A stretch of DNA of 64,000 bases from Pseudomonas alloputida (GCF_021283545.2 NZ_CP128540.1:1399501-1463500); one strand, 5' to 3'; numbered from the stretch's first letter, positions 9,094 through 16,610 are shown. A program made the numbers and translations. The notes: generated by a model from the sequence alone, not told the origin.

Positions 9094-9549
9094 TCAAGGC
9101 ACTGTGCGCATCAGCCTCATGTGCAGCAGAGGATAGGGCTGGCCCAGGCCGTCGGTTTCCGAACGGCCGATAACCTCGAAACCTTCATGCAGGTAGAAGC
9201 CCAGCGCTTTCGGGTTCTGCTCGTTGACGTCAAGGTACTCGGCATTCAGTTCGCTGATGGCATAGCGCAGCAGGCGCTTGCCTACCCCTTGGCCACGGTA
9301 GCCAGGTGCGACGAACAGCATGTCCACCCGCCCGTTGGCGACACCGGCGAAACCACAGATGCGCTGGCGGTCCTTGCAGCAGACCAGCATCACTGCGTCG
9401 AGATAACGGCGCAGCACATGTTCGCGCAGCAGCAGGATATAGCCCTCTGGCAGGAAGTCGTGGGTGGCGCGTACCGAGTCCTCCCACACTTGTACCAGCT
9501 CGCTGTAGTCGCACAAGCGCGGGGTTTGCAGCGTCAGTAGCGCAGACAT
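9094..9549 (-). CDS. GNAT-family N-acetyltransferase (YjaB-like)
   Basis: 151 residues. The acetyl-CoA binding loop is APGYRGQGVGKRLL (the R/QxxGxG/A motif). Other YjaB-like hallmarks are SVRATHDFL near the N-terminus, DVNEQNPKALGFYLHEGFEV, and GRSETDGLGQPYPLL close to the end. The acceptor substrate is not known for the family. It is read leftward; the short spacer between it and the pseudouridine synthase start holds nothing else recognisable. Confidence 0.85.
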   Translation of the reverse strand: MSALLTLQTPRLCDYSELVQVWEDSVRATHDFLPEGYILLLREHVLRRYLDAVMLVCCKDRQRICGFAGVANGRVDMLFVAPGYRGQGVGKRLLRYAISELNAEYLDVNEQNPKALGFYLHEGFEVIGRSETDGLGQPYPLLHMRLMRTVP

Positions 9550-9653
9550 GCCGGTGTTCCTCTGGGGCGATAGGGAAAACATAGCAGGCCAACCACCGGT
9601 CGGCTTGTTCGCTTAGCGCTTGAGACCTGGGGAGTGACGGTCTATTACTTAAG

Positions 9654-9672
9654 CGTGGGAAAAAATCCCACG
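9654..9672. promoter_or_regulatory. 19-bp palindrome upstream of the Gly/His-rich gene
   Basis: CGTGGGA-AAAAA-TCCCACG is a perfect 7-bp inverted repeat. TATAAG follows 4 bp later as a possible -10 box, and the gene begins 75 bp downstream. A near-identical site precedes the next transcription unit (10583). It looks like an operator; the regulator is unknown. Confidence 0.55.
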
Positions 9673-9746
9673 TAAATATAAGTTCAATCTGAAGCAAGAT
9701 TACTGACTGATTTGGCGTTCTCGTGGCGAAGACCTGGAGACGGACT

Positions 9747-10436
9747 ATGCAAATCCACCTGCTGTTCAAGAAGGCTTTACTCGCGGCTGCTGTAGCTGGC
9801 GTGTTGTCGATGTCCATTGCCTTGATCCCTGACTCGATTTCTCATGGCTCCAGTGCCTACGCTAAAGATGGCGGTGGCGGTGGCGGTGGCGGTGGCGGTG
9901 GCGGTGGCCACGGTGGCGGTGGAAGTGGCGGCGGCGGTGGCCACGGTGGCGGTGGAAGCGGCGGCGGCGGTGGCCACGGTGGCGGTGGAAGCGGCGGTGG
10001 CGGTGGTCACGGTGGTGGTGGAAGCGGCGGTGGCGGTGGCCACGGTGGTGGTGGAAGCGGCGGTGGTGGTGGCCACGGTGGTGGTGGAAGTGGTGGCGGC
10101 GGTGGCCATGGTGGCGGAAGCGGAAGTGGTGGCCACGGCAGCGGCGGTGACGGTGGTGGCCATGCCGGCAACAGCGGCAGTGGCCACGACGGTAATTCAA
10201 ACGCTGGGCGCAGCAGCAACCATGCTGAAGCGGGTGACGATCATGGCAATCACGTGGGTGGGGAACCCGGGGATGATCATGGTAATCATGTCGGCGGTAA
10301 GCCTGGCGATGATCACGGCAATCATGTTGGTGGTGAACCTGGTGACGATCACGGCAACCATGTGGGTGGCGAACCCGGTAATGACCACGGTGTTCATGCC
10401 GGCGGCGAGGCCGGGGATGACAACAGCAGAAGCTGA
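9747..10436 (+). CDS. Secreted glycine/histidine-rich repeat protein
   Basis: 229 residues. An N-terminal signal sequence of about 40 residues (hydrophobic ALLAAAVAGVLSMSIALIP, probable cleavage after SSAYA) precedes a poly-Gly tract, then about seven to eight copies of an 11-residue unit (GGGGGHGGGGS), then five copies of a 12-residue acidic/His unit (GDDHGNHVGGEP). There is no recognisable enzymatic domain and no cysteine. The regular His and Asp in flexible glycine suggest metal binding or a cell-surface coat, which is inference only. GGAG 7-10 bases upstream supports the ATG at 9747. A strong terminator follows, so it is monocistronic. The repeat number could vary by slippage without changing frame. 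Confidence 0.75.
   Translation: MQIHLLFKKALLAAAVAGVLSMSIALIPDSISHGSSAYAKDGGGGGGGGGGGGGHGGGGSGGGGGHGGGGSGGGGGHGGGGSGGGGGHGGGGSGGGGGHGGGGSGGGGGHGGGGSGGGGGHGGGSGSGGHGSGGDGGGHAGNSGSGHDGNSNAGRSSNHAEAGDDHGNHVGGEPGDDHGNHVGGKPGDDHGNHVGGEPGDDHGNHVGGEPGNDHGVHAGGEAGDDNSRS
9870..10125 (+). repeat. 33-bp tandem repeat (Gly/His unit)
   Basis: Degenerate copies of a 33-bp unit that encodes GGGGGHGGGGS; it alternates GGCGGT runs with one CAC codon and one AGC/AGT codon per unit. Differences between copies are mostly third-position changes, so the protein repeat is better conserved than the DNA. Confidence 0.85.
10233..10420 (+). repeat. 36-bp tandem repeat (GDDHGNHVGGEP unit)
   Basis: Five copies of a 12-codon unit; the last one is divergent (GNDHGVHAGGEA). 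The repeats follow the glycine-rich block in the same gene. Confidence 0.85.
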
Positions 10437-10458
10437 TTGGCGCTGACCCGAAGTGGCC

Positions 10459-10489
10459 CATACAAAACCCAGCGGACGGGTTTTGTATG
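10459..10489 (+). terminator. Terminator after the Gly/His-rich gene
   Basis: CATACAAAACCC-agcggac-GGGTTTTGTATG is a perfect 12-bp stem 22 bp after the stop. The TTTTG in the 3' arm serves as a weak U-tract. Confidence 0.7.
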
Positions 10490-10582
10490 AGCAGGTTCTG
10501 GCCTGTCTTGCCTTTATCACGTCATTTCCAATGAGCGCTGACAGCTTTTTCCTCGTCCATGCCGGGATATGATTGCGGTTTG

Positions 10583-10610
10583 CGTGGGATTAATTCCCGC
10601 GTCTTATACT
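10583..10610 (+). promoter_or_regulatory. Second palindrome with -10 box, before the DUF6502-like gene
   Basis: CGTGGGA-TTAAT-TCCCGCG (10583-10601) matches the 9654 palindrome in arm sequence and spacer length apart from one arm base. TATACT (10605-10610) follows 3 bp later. The ATG is 36 bp from the palindrome. The palindrome would cover the -35 region of this promoter. Confidence 0.55.
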
Positions 10611-10637
10611 GGGTGCCTCTGTCAAGGAATGCCCTCG

Positions 10638-11483
10638 ATGCAATCGCCTGTCTTACCCCCGTCGATGCTGAGTGCGCTGCGGCGTGTGATGCGCCCGCTG
10701 GTGCGCCTGATGCTGCGCAAAGGGGTTACCTACACGATGTTCACCGACCTGCTCAAGGAGGTGTTCGTCGATGTGGCCCATCGCGAGTTTCGCCTGAACG
10801 ACACCGCGCCAACCGATAGCCGCATCAGCCTGCTTACCGGCGTACATCGTAAAGATGTCCGGCGGCTGCGTAATGAGGGTGACACTGCAATTGCGGCCCT
10901 GCCGGATAACATCACGCTAGGTGCACAGTTGGTCAATGTATGGACCAACACCCCACCATTCTGCTCGGCACCCGGCCAGGCGAGGGCGCTTGCGCGGCTA
11001 GCCAGTGTGGGTGGCGATTGCTCATTCGACGCCCTGGTCGCCAAGGTCAGCACCGATATCCGCGGCCGGGTGGTGCTGGACGAATGGTTGCGCCTGGGCG
11101 TCGTGCGGCTCGATGAGCAGGATTGCGTGCACCTGGAAGCCCATGCATTCGTGCCACAGAAGGGTTTTGATGAAAAGGCTGCGTACTTCGGCCACAACCT
11201 GCATGACCATGCCTGTGCGGCGGTGCACAACCTCAGCGGCGAAGGCCCGCCATTTTTTGAGCGTAGCGTGCACTACGATGCCTTGAGCCCGGCCAGCGTC
11301 GAGCATTTGCGAGATGTGGTAGCCAAGGATGGCATGCAGACACTACTTGCCTTCAGCCGGCTTGCAGCAGCGTTGGAGAGTGCTGATGAGCCCGGTATCG
11401 AACAACGTCAGCGCATCACTGTCGGGCTTTATTTCTACACTGAAGCTACCGATTCCGATCCGTCGAAGACACCCGGCCCATGA
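10638..11483 (+). CDS. DUF6502-like protein, probable cytoplasmic regulator
   Basis: 281 residues, no signal peptide. The N-terminus is basic and helical (SALRRVMRPLVRLMLRKGVT), followed by FTDLLKEVFVDVAHREF and a helix-turn-helix-like stretch (DSRISLLTGVHRKDVRRLR). A middle part with NVWTNTPPFCSAPGQ and a C-terminal helical half complete it. This layout matches the family annotated DUF6502, whose function is not known; the DNA-binding idea is inference from the HTH-like segment. AAGGA is 9 bases before the ATG at 10638. Its stop overlaps the start of the DUF5666-like gene (ATGA), so the two products are made together. Confidence 0.7.
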   Translation: MQSPVLPPSMLSALRRVMRPLVRLMLRKGVTYTMFTDLLKEVFVDVAHREFRLNDTAPTDSRISLLTGVHRKDVRRLRNEGDTAIAALPDNITLGAQLVNVWTNTPPFCSAPGQARALARLASVGGDCSFDALVAKVSTDIRGRVVLDEWLRLGVVRLDEQDCVHLEAHAFVPQKGFDEKAAYFGHNLHDHACAAVHNLSGEGPPFFERSVHYDALSPASVEHLRDVVAKDGMQTLLAFSRLAAALESADEPGIEQRQRITVGLYFYTEATDSDPSKTPGP

Positions 11484-13198
11484 CTCTTCCTGTGCGCTAC
11501 CTCAGTGCTGTCATGTTTGCCCTGGTTTTCGGGGGGAACCTGATGGCCCCGGCCGAGGTGGCCGCAGCGCCGGTGTGTGTCAGCCGTGACGAGATGGGTA
11601 TGGCCGGTGCCGCAGGCCTGCAGTTTCCCGGCGGTATGGGCGGCACCGGTGCACGCAATGAAAATGGCGGCGTCGGTGGCACCGGTGCCCCAGTCCAGCA
11701 ACGCCCGGGTGGTACAGGCGGCACAGGCGCGGTGGCGGAGGGTGTGGACGGCACCTACTTTGATCAGCGCCACGGTGATGTAGGTGGTACCGGTACGCCG
11801 ATCCTGCGCCCGGGTGGTACTGGGGGTACAGGCATCGTCGGTACCATCACCGGCTTCGCCTCGATCTGCGTCAATGGCATGGAAGTGCACTATGGCAAGG
11901 ACGTACCGGTGAGTGAGAACGGTGCGCCTGCCAGCAGTGGTCACCTGGCGATCGGGCAGGTGGTGGCGGTGGAGGCATTCGCCACCCAGCGCGGCCTGCA
12001 AGCGGGGCGCATTTCGATCCTCAACGTCTTTGAAGGGCCGTTGACGGCGCTGCCCAATGCCTCGGCCCCACTGCGGGTCATGGGGCAACCCGTGCGGCTG
12101 GCCGCTGGCGCGCGGGTAGCTGAAGGGTTGCGCCCGGGTGAGCCCGTGAGGGTCAGCGGCCTGCGCGATGCCCGGGGAGAAGTCGTGGCGACCCGTATCG
12201 AACGGGCACCGGGGTTGAGGGAGGCCAGCGCCATCGGCGCGGTTGATCGCACTGGCAGCCTTCAAGGGTTGAAGTTGGGTACCCGTGTGGCGCCTGCTCG
12301 TGAGGTGCTGGTGCGCGGCCAGTGGACCGGGCGCCAGCTTGAAGTGGCACAAACCCGTCCAGACCCGAGCCTGCCTTTTGCTGGTCGTGTCCAGCAGGCG
12401 GTGGTTGAAGGGCTGGTACAGCGTACACAAGCTCGGCAGTTGGTGGTTGCAGGTCTCAATGTGACATTGGGGCAGGGCACCGTAATTGTCGGTCGGCAGC
12501 CAGCGGCGTTGGCGCTTGATCAACGTGTGCGGGTGAGCGGGGTGCTCAATGGAACTCACGAGCTGCGGGCAACCCGCGTGGAATTCCAGGACGACCGTGT
12601 CGACAATCCTGACAGAAGCCAGTCGGGGCACGGTGGTGAGCATGACGGAAGTAGCTCCGGCGGCTCCAGCAGCGGTCATGGCGCAAGCGATGGGGCCAGC
12701 GATCGCGATGAAAACAGCGATGATCACAGTGGGCGCAGTGCCGTTGACGGCTCCAGTGACCATGGCAGCGGTGAAAAGTCGGGAAAGTCGGTACACCTCG
12801 ACGCATTGGAGCAATCGACGCGCAGCAACAGTGGTAGCTCCGATCGGGTTGAGAAGGTCGAAGTCGAAAACACCGGAAAGGTCGAAAAAGTAGACAAGGT
12901 CGAGAAGCCCGAGAAAGTCGAGAAGGTCGAGAAGGTCGAGAAGGTCGAGAAGGTCGAGAAGGTCGAGAAGGTCGAGAAAGTCGAGAAAGTCGAGAAAGTC
13001 GAAAAAGTCGAAAAAGTCGAAAAAGTCGAAAAAGTCGAAAAGCCTGAACGGGTCGAAAAGGTCGAAAAGGTCGAAAAGGTCGAAAAGGTCGAGAGAGTCG
13101 AAAAGGTGGAGTTACCAGAGAAAGTTGAAAAGGTGGAGAGGCCGGAAAAGGCAGAGACGGTGGAAAAAGTCGAGCATCCAGAGCGATCCGGGCGTTAG
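11480..13198 (+). CDS. Secreted DUF5666-like repeat protein with (Glu-Lys-Val)n tail
   Basis: 572 residues with a signal peptide (hydrophobic core VMFALVFGGNLMAPAEVAAA). Residues 40-130 carry GGTGG-type repeats (GGMGGTGAR, GGVGGTGAP, GGTGGTGAV). From about 130 to 375 there are tandem small beta-domains of DUF5666 type (GFASICVNGMEVHY, HLAIGQVVAVEAF, LRPGEPVRVSGL, LALDQRVRVSGVL). A Ser/His/Asp-rich linker follows, and the last 110 residues are almost pure EKV triplets with occasional EKP/ERV. The tail should be a highly charged extended helix or coil. It is coupled by 4 bp to the upstream gene. Function unknown; a periplasmic or surface role is inferred. Confidence 0.75.
   Translation: MTLPVRYLSAVMFALVFGGNLMAPAEVAAAPVCVSRDEMGMAGAAGLQFPGGMGGTGARNENGGVGGTGAPVQQRPGGTGGTGAVAEGVDGTYFDQRHGDVGGTGTPILRPGGTGGTGIVGTITGFASICVNGMEVHYGKDVPVSENGAPASSGHLAIGQVVAVEAFATQRGLQAGRISILNVFEGPLTALPNASAPLRVMGQPVRLAAGARVAEGLRPGEPVRVSGLRDARGEVVATRIERAPGLREASAIGAVDRTGSLQGLKLGTRVAPAREVLVRGQWTGRQLEVAQTRPDPSLPFAGRVQQAVVEGLVQRTQARQLVVAGLNVTLGQGTVIVGRQPAALALDQRVRVSGVLNGTHELRATRVEFQDDRVDNPDRSQSGHGGEHDGSSSGGSSSGHGASDGASDRDENSDDHSGRSAVDGSSDHGSGEKSGKSVHLDALEQSTRSNSGSSDRVEKVEVENTGKVEKVDKVEKPEKVEKVEKVEKVEKVEKVEKVEKVEKVEKVEKVEKVEKVEKVEKPERVEKVEKVEKVEKVERVEKVELPEKVEKVERPEKAETVEKVEHPERSGR
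12911..13036 (+). repeat. 9-bp tandem repeat, 14 uninterrupted EKV codon triplets
   Basis: Fourteen consecutive 9-bp units coding Glu-Lys-Val. The first is GAGAAAGTC, then six GAGAAGGTC, three GAGAAAGTC and four GAAAAAGTC, so variants are grouped in blocks. That pattern suggests growth by local duplication. Related but interrupted units extend from about 12853 to 13180. Confidence 0.92.
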
Positions 13199-13252
13199 GC
13201 AACTAGGCTGGGTAAGTCTGGCCATGCTTCCCGAAAGAGTACTGAGTTGCAA

Positions 13253-14002
13253 ATGAGACCCACGCTCCCTCTGTTCGCCTGTTTGCTCTCGTGCACCTGC
13301 GTGTCGGCGCTGGCCGATACCTTCAGTGCCGCCATTGGCATGGATTATTCAAGTGGCGACTATGGTACCGGCACCACTTCGGAAATCTGGTATGTGCCGG
13401 TGGTCGGCAAGTATGAGAGCGGCCCCATGACCTACAAGGTTACCGTGCCTTGGTTGCGTATCACCAACCCCGAAGTCGGCCCCAATGGTGACCCCTTGCC
13501 CGGTGGTTGCCGAGACGTGGAAAGCGGGTTGGGTGACACGGTTGCCAGCGCCGCTTATGCACTGCTCGATGGTCGTGACGGCGGCCTGATGCTGGACCTG
13601 ATCGGCAAGGTCAAATTCCCTACCGCTGATGAAGACCAGTGCCTGGGCACCGGCCAGTACGACTACACCACCCAGGTCGACATAGCCAAGGGCTTTGGCC
13701 CGGTCACCGGTTTCGCGACGCTGGGTTGGAAGAAGTTCGGTGACCCGCCCGATAGCGACTTCGATGACCCGGTATTTGCCAGTCTCGGCTTTGCCCTGCC
13801 GGTGGCGGTCGGTACTTCGGCCGGCGCCTCCTACGATTGGCGGCAGAAAGTGGTCTCGACCGGGGCGCAGATCAAGGAGCTTACCCTGTTCCTCACCCAC
13901 AAGCTCAACCCGCAGTGGAAAGTCCAACTCTATGCAGTCAAAGGCTTCTCGGATGCCAGCCCGGATGCCGAGGGCGGCCTGATGCTGTTTCACACGTTCT
14001 GA
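13253..14002 (+). CDS. Putative outer-membrane beta-barrel protein
   Basis: 249 residues with a signal peptide ending near SALADTFS. The mature part is built of alternating strands (TSEIWYVPVVGKYESG, MTYKVTVPWLRITNP, DTVASAAYALLD) with Gly/Asp turns and ends in Phe (LMLFHTF), as outer-membrane barrels do. Two Cys (GGCRDVES and DQCLGTGQ) could pair in the periplasm. It resembles the loosely defined transporter/MetA-like barrel family, not a specific porin. ATG 13253 is preferred to a TTG two codons earlier. The 54-bp gap and shared direction suggest it belongs with the DUF6502/DUF5666 pair. Function unknown. Confidence 0.65.
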   Translation: MRPTLPLFACLLSCTCVSALADTFSAAIGMDYSSGDYGTGTTSEIWYVPVVGKYESGPMTYKVTVPWLRITNPEVGPNGDPLPGGCRDVESGLGDTVASAAYALLDGRDGGLMLDLIGKVKFPTADEDQCLGTGQYDYTTQVDIAKGFGPVTGFATLGWKKFGDPPDSDFDDPVFASLGFALPVAVGTSAGASYDWRQKVVSTGAQIKELTLFLTHKLNPQWKVQLYAVKGFSDASPDAEGGLMLFHTF

Positions 14003-14006
14003 CAAA

Positions 14007-14055
14007 AAAGCCCCTGCGCCGGTCATTCCCTATGGAGAACGCCGGGGCAGGGGCT
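14007..14055. terminator. Bidirectional terminator between convergent barrel gene and rimO
   Basis: AAAGCCCCTGCGCCGG pairs with CCGGGGCAGGGGCTTT (one mismatch) around a 19-nt loop; A-rich and T-rich flanks serve both directions. Confidence 0.85.
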
Positions 14056-14073
14056 TTGCAGGCTTCAGCCGTT

Positions 14074-15405
14074 TTAGATGGGTTCAGCCCACATGTCGTA
14101 CTCGTCGGCATCCACCACACGGCAACGCACTTTGTCGCCTGGCTTGAAACCATGGTCGCCATCGATGAACACGCTGCCGTCGATTTCCGGTGCATCGAAG
14201 AAGCTGCGGCCAACCGAACCTTGTTCCTCGACTTCGTCGATCAGCACGTCGATTTCCTTGCCGATGCGCAATTGCAGGCGGGCAGCACTGATGGCCTGCT
14301 GGTGGGCCATGAAGCGGTCCCAGCGCTCTTGCTTGACGTCGTCCGGTACTTCGGCCAGGCCCAGGTCGTTGGCCGGGGCGCCTTCTACCGGCGAGTACTG
14401 GAAGCAGCCCACGCGGTCGAGCTGGGCTTCGGTCAGCCAGTCCAGCAGGTACTGGAAGTCTTCCTCGGTCTCGCCCGGGAAGCCGACGATGAAGGTGGAA
14501 CGGATCACCAGCTCAGGGCATTGCTCGCGCCAGTTCTTGATGCGTGCCAGGGTGCGGTCTTCGAAGGCCGGGCGCTTCATCGACTTGAGCACTTTCGGGC
14601 TGGCGTGCTGGAATGGGATGTCCAGGTACGGCAGGATCTTGCCGGCAGCCATCAGCGGGATCACGTCGTCAACATTCGGGTAAGGGTACACATAGTGCAG
14701 GCGTACCCAGGCGCCCAGGCTGCTCAGTGCTTCGCACAGCTCGAGCATGCGGGTCTTGACCGGGCGGCCGTTCCAGAAGTCGGTCTTGTACTTGACGTCG
14801 ACGCCGTAGGCGCTGGTGTCCTGGGAAATCACCAGGATTTCCTTGACTCCGGCCTTGACCAGGCGCTCGGCCTCGCTCAGCACTTCACCCACCGGGCGGC
14901 TGACCAGCTTGCCGCGCATCGACGGGATGATGCAGAAGCTGCAGCTGTGGTTGCAGCCTTCGGAGATCTTCAGGTAGGCATAGTGGCGCGGGGTCAGCTT
15001 GACGCCCTGTGGCGGCACCAGGTCGATCAGCGGGTTGTGGTCCTGACGCGGCGGCACCACTTCGTGAACGGCGTTGACTACCTGCTCGTACTGCTGCGGG
15101 CCAGTGACCGACAACACGCTTGGGTGCACGTCACGGATGCTGCCTTCTTCGACGCCCATGCAGCCGGTGACGATCACCTTGCCGTTTTCCTTGATGGCTT
15201 CGCCGATCACTTCCAGCGATTCGGCCTTGGCGCTGTCGATGAAGCCGCAGGTGTTGACCACCACCACGTCGGCGTCCTCGTAGGTGGGTACGACTTCATA
15301 GCCTTCCATGCGCAGCTGGGTCAGGATGCGCTCGGAGTCGACCAGGGCTTTTGGGCAACCCAGGCTTACGAAACCTACCTTGGGGGTGGCGGGCGTGGTG
15401 GACAT
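14074..15405 (-). CDS. rimO: Ribosomal protein S12 methylthiotransferase RimO
   Basis: Radical-SAM enzyme that adds a methylthio group to Asp89 of ribosomal protein S12. 443 residues in three parts: an N-terminal MTTase domain with three cluster cysteines (SLGCPK, NTCGF, VTGCMGV), a radical-SAM core with [15 protein letters not shown], and a C-terminal TRAM domain (about 380-443). The ATG at 15405 gives the family N-terminus [18 protein letters not shown]. Its first 12 codons and its upstream promoter region are duplicated about 1 kb further right, beyond the toxin-antitoxin genes. Confidence 0.96.
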   Translation of the reverse strand: MSTTPATPKVGFVSLGCPKALVDSERILTQLRMEGYEVVPTYEDADVVVVNTCGFIDSAKAESLEVIGEAIKENGKVIVTGCMGVEEGSIRDVHPSVLSVTGPQQYEQVVNAVHEVVPPRQDHNPLIDLVPPQGVKLTPRHYAYLKISEGCNHSCSFCIIPSMRGKLVSRPVGEVLSEAERLVKAGVKEILVISQDTSAYGVDVKYKTDFWNGRPVKTRMLELCEALSSLGAWVRLHYVYPYPNVDDVIPLMAAGKILPYLDIPFQHASPKVLKSMKRPAFEDRTLARIKNWREQCPELVIRSTFIVGFPGETEEDFQYLLDWLTEAQLDRVGCFQYSPVEGAPANDLGLAEVPDDVKQERWDRFMAHQQAISAARLQLRIGKEIDVLIDEVEEQGSVGRSFFDAPEIDGSVFIDGDHGFKPGDKVRCRVVDADEYDMWAEPI

Positions 15406-15595
15406 GACTAACCTCGGTATTGAATGCAGGTCGCCCGGCCGGAATCGGGGGCGAACTTGACGGGCGCTTTTGGCGCCTCTGATCAAAAAGTGCGCAATTC
15501 TAGCGAGCGCAAGGGCGCTTGACCAGCAGAAATACGACTAACGCTGCGCTATGCTTCGCGCCGTTGTGCCGGGGTACCTTCTAGGGCCTGGTGGC
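15370..15595. repeat. 226-bp direct repeat, copy 1 (rimO 5' end and upstream region)
   Basis: Contains the first 12 codons of rimO and 190 bp upstream, including TAGAAT (reverse strand, 15497-15502) as a likely rimO -10 box. It matches 16385-16610 with only about four mismatches and no gaps. Confidence 0.95.
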
Positions 15596-15605
15596 TTTCG
15601 TGTAC

Positions 15606-15893
15606 TTAGCTCAAGGCCGCAAGTACATGTTCGGGATCGTTATGAATCGCTCGAAGCAAGGCACGAGCTGGTCCTTCAGGTTCGCGACGGCCCTGTTCCC
15701 AATTCCGTAGAGTTCCTACTGCGACATCGATACGTTTGGCAAACGCAGCCTGGGAAAGGCCAGTGGCTTGACGAATCTTTTTGACTTGAAGTGCGTCTAC
15801 GTGGAACTCACGCGAGGGCTGACGCTCACCGCGATCGATCTCATCCATCTGAGTCATGCTTTCCACAAGACGATCGAAGAGATGCTTTTCCAT
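15606..15893 (-). CDS. Type II antitoxin, HTH (NadS-like)
   Basis: 95 residues. The C-terminal half is an XRE/HTH domain (VKKIRQATGLSQAAFAKRI followed by VAVGTLRNWEQGRREPEGPA) of the type found in NadS antitoxins; the N-terminal part (FDRLVESMTQMDEIDRGE) is the toxin-contacting region of that family. The ATG at 15893 overlaps the toxin stop (TAATG), so it is coupled to and follows the toxin gene. It would neutralise the toxin and repress the shared promoter. Confidence 0.88.
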   Translation of the reverse strand: MEKHLFDRLVESMTQMDEIDRGERQPSREFHVDALQVKKIRQATGLSQAAFAKRIDVAVGTLRNWEQGRREPEGPARALLRAIHNDPEHVLAALS

Positions 15894-16207
15894 TATTTCC
15901 ACCCTTTGTTTAGTGCGCGAAGCTGCGCTTTCTGACTGCTTGTCAAGGTATCCACGATGCCCTTGCGATAGATCAGAATCATACGGATCTGGTGGGCTGC
16001 AGTGACGTGGTAGTAGATCACTCGTACACCCCCACTCTTGCCCTTGCCCTTGGCTGCCCAGCGGATCTTTCTGAGGCCGCCGGTTTCCTCCAGGAGAGAA
16101 CCGGCTTCGGGATGCTCGGCCAGATAGGCCTGCAAAGCCCGGTATTCTTCATCATCCAGGTGCTCCTTGAGATCGGAGGTGAATACTGGGGTCTCGATGA
16201 AGATCAT
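15893..16207 (-). CDS. Type II toxin, RelE/HigB-like
   Basis: 104 residues from the ATG at 16207, which has AGGGA at good spacing; a longer frame adds seven residues. The fold signature is that of RelE-superfamily mRNA interferases: helices (FTSDLKEHLDDEEYRALQAYL), then strands with basic residues (GGLRKIRWAAKGKGKSGGVRVIYYHV) and an ending (MILIYRKGIVDTLTSSQKAQLRAL). The toxin-first order is the HigBA/NadS arrangement. Target site and activity are not proven. Confidence 0.85.
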   Translation of the reverse strand: MIFIETPVFTSDLKEHLDDEEYRALQAYLAEHPEAGSLLEETGGLRKIRWAAKGKGKSGGVRVIYYHVTAAHQIRMILIYRKGIVDTLTSSQKAQLRALNKGWK

Positions 16208-16240
16208 GCAGTCCCTGCTATGCGTCAATGGCGTAGCTGG

Positions 16241-16269
16241 ATAATAGGGCGCTCATCTAAGTTGTACAA
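16241..16269 (-). promoter_or_regulatory. Promoter of the toxin-antitoxin operon
   Basis: On the minus strand TTGTAC (16269-16264), a 17-bp spacer and TATTAT (16246-16241). The -35 overlaps the palindrome TTGTACAA (16262-16269), a possible antitoxin operator. It is about 35 bp upstream of the toxin ATG. Confidence 0.7.
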
Positions 16270-16330
16270 GGTGACGCTTGTGTCAGCGTGTGATTCTTCT
16301 TGATCAGGGGATGAGCGGTATAGGTTGAGA

Positions 16331-16420
16331 TCAACGTTCAAGTATGGATTGAGAGTCATCAGGGCAATCCAGGCCTTCCAAACCGAAACCTACCTTGGGG
16401 GTGGCGGGTGTGGTGGGCAT
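16331..16420 (-). pseudogene. rimO 5' fragment left by the duplication
   Basis: The second repeat copy carries an ATG and 12 codons that still match RimO ([12 protein letters not shown] against [12 protein letters not shown]), then runs into a short nonsense tail and stops at 16331. The DNA just past the repeat (16360-16384) still shows patchy likeness to rimO (GGGCAATCCAGGC against GGGCAACCCAGGC), so the original duplication may have been longer and has decayed. If the copied promoter works, it would transcribe toward the toxin gene. Confidence 0.75.
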
Positions 16421-16610
16421 GACTAACCTCGGTATTGAATGCAGGTCGCCCGGCCGGAATCGGGGGCGAACTTGACGGGCGCTTTTGGCGCCTCTGATCA
16501 AAAAGTGCGCAATTCTAGCGAGCGCAAGGGCGCTTGACCAGCAGAAATACGACGAACGCTGCGCTATGCTTCGCGCCGTTGTGCCGGGGTACCTTCCAGG
16601 GCCTGGTGGC
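16385..16610. repeat. 226-bp direct repeat, copy 2 (next to kup)
   Basis: Near-identical to 15370-15595, in direct orientation, 1015 bp apart. This copy is the one contiguous with kup; copy 1 is the one contiguous with rimO. The cassette between them is 789 bp. Confidence 0.95.

Noticed and set aside
9870..10420. Possible CRISPR array
   Set aside because: The repeats are contiguous and coding, with no unique spacers and no cas genes.
12911..13036. Possible CRISPR or integron repeats
   Set aside because: Perfect 9-bp coding triplets without spacers.
15551..15784. 77-codon frame on the plus strand across the antitoxin
   Set aside because: Overlaps the well-supported antitoxin gene and the repeat; no ribosome site.
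15370..16610. Insertion sequence carrying the toxin-antitoxin genes
   Set aside because: No transposase and no terminal inverted repeats; the 226-bp direct repeats are chromosomal rimO upstream sequence, far longer than a target-site duplication.
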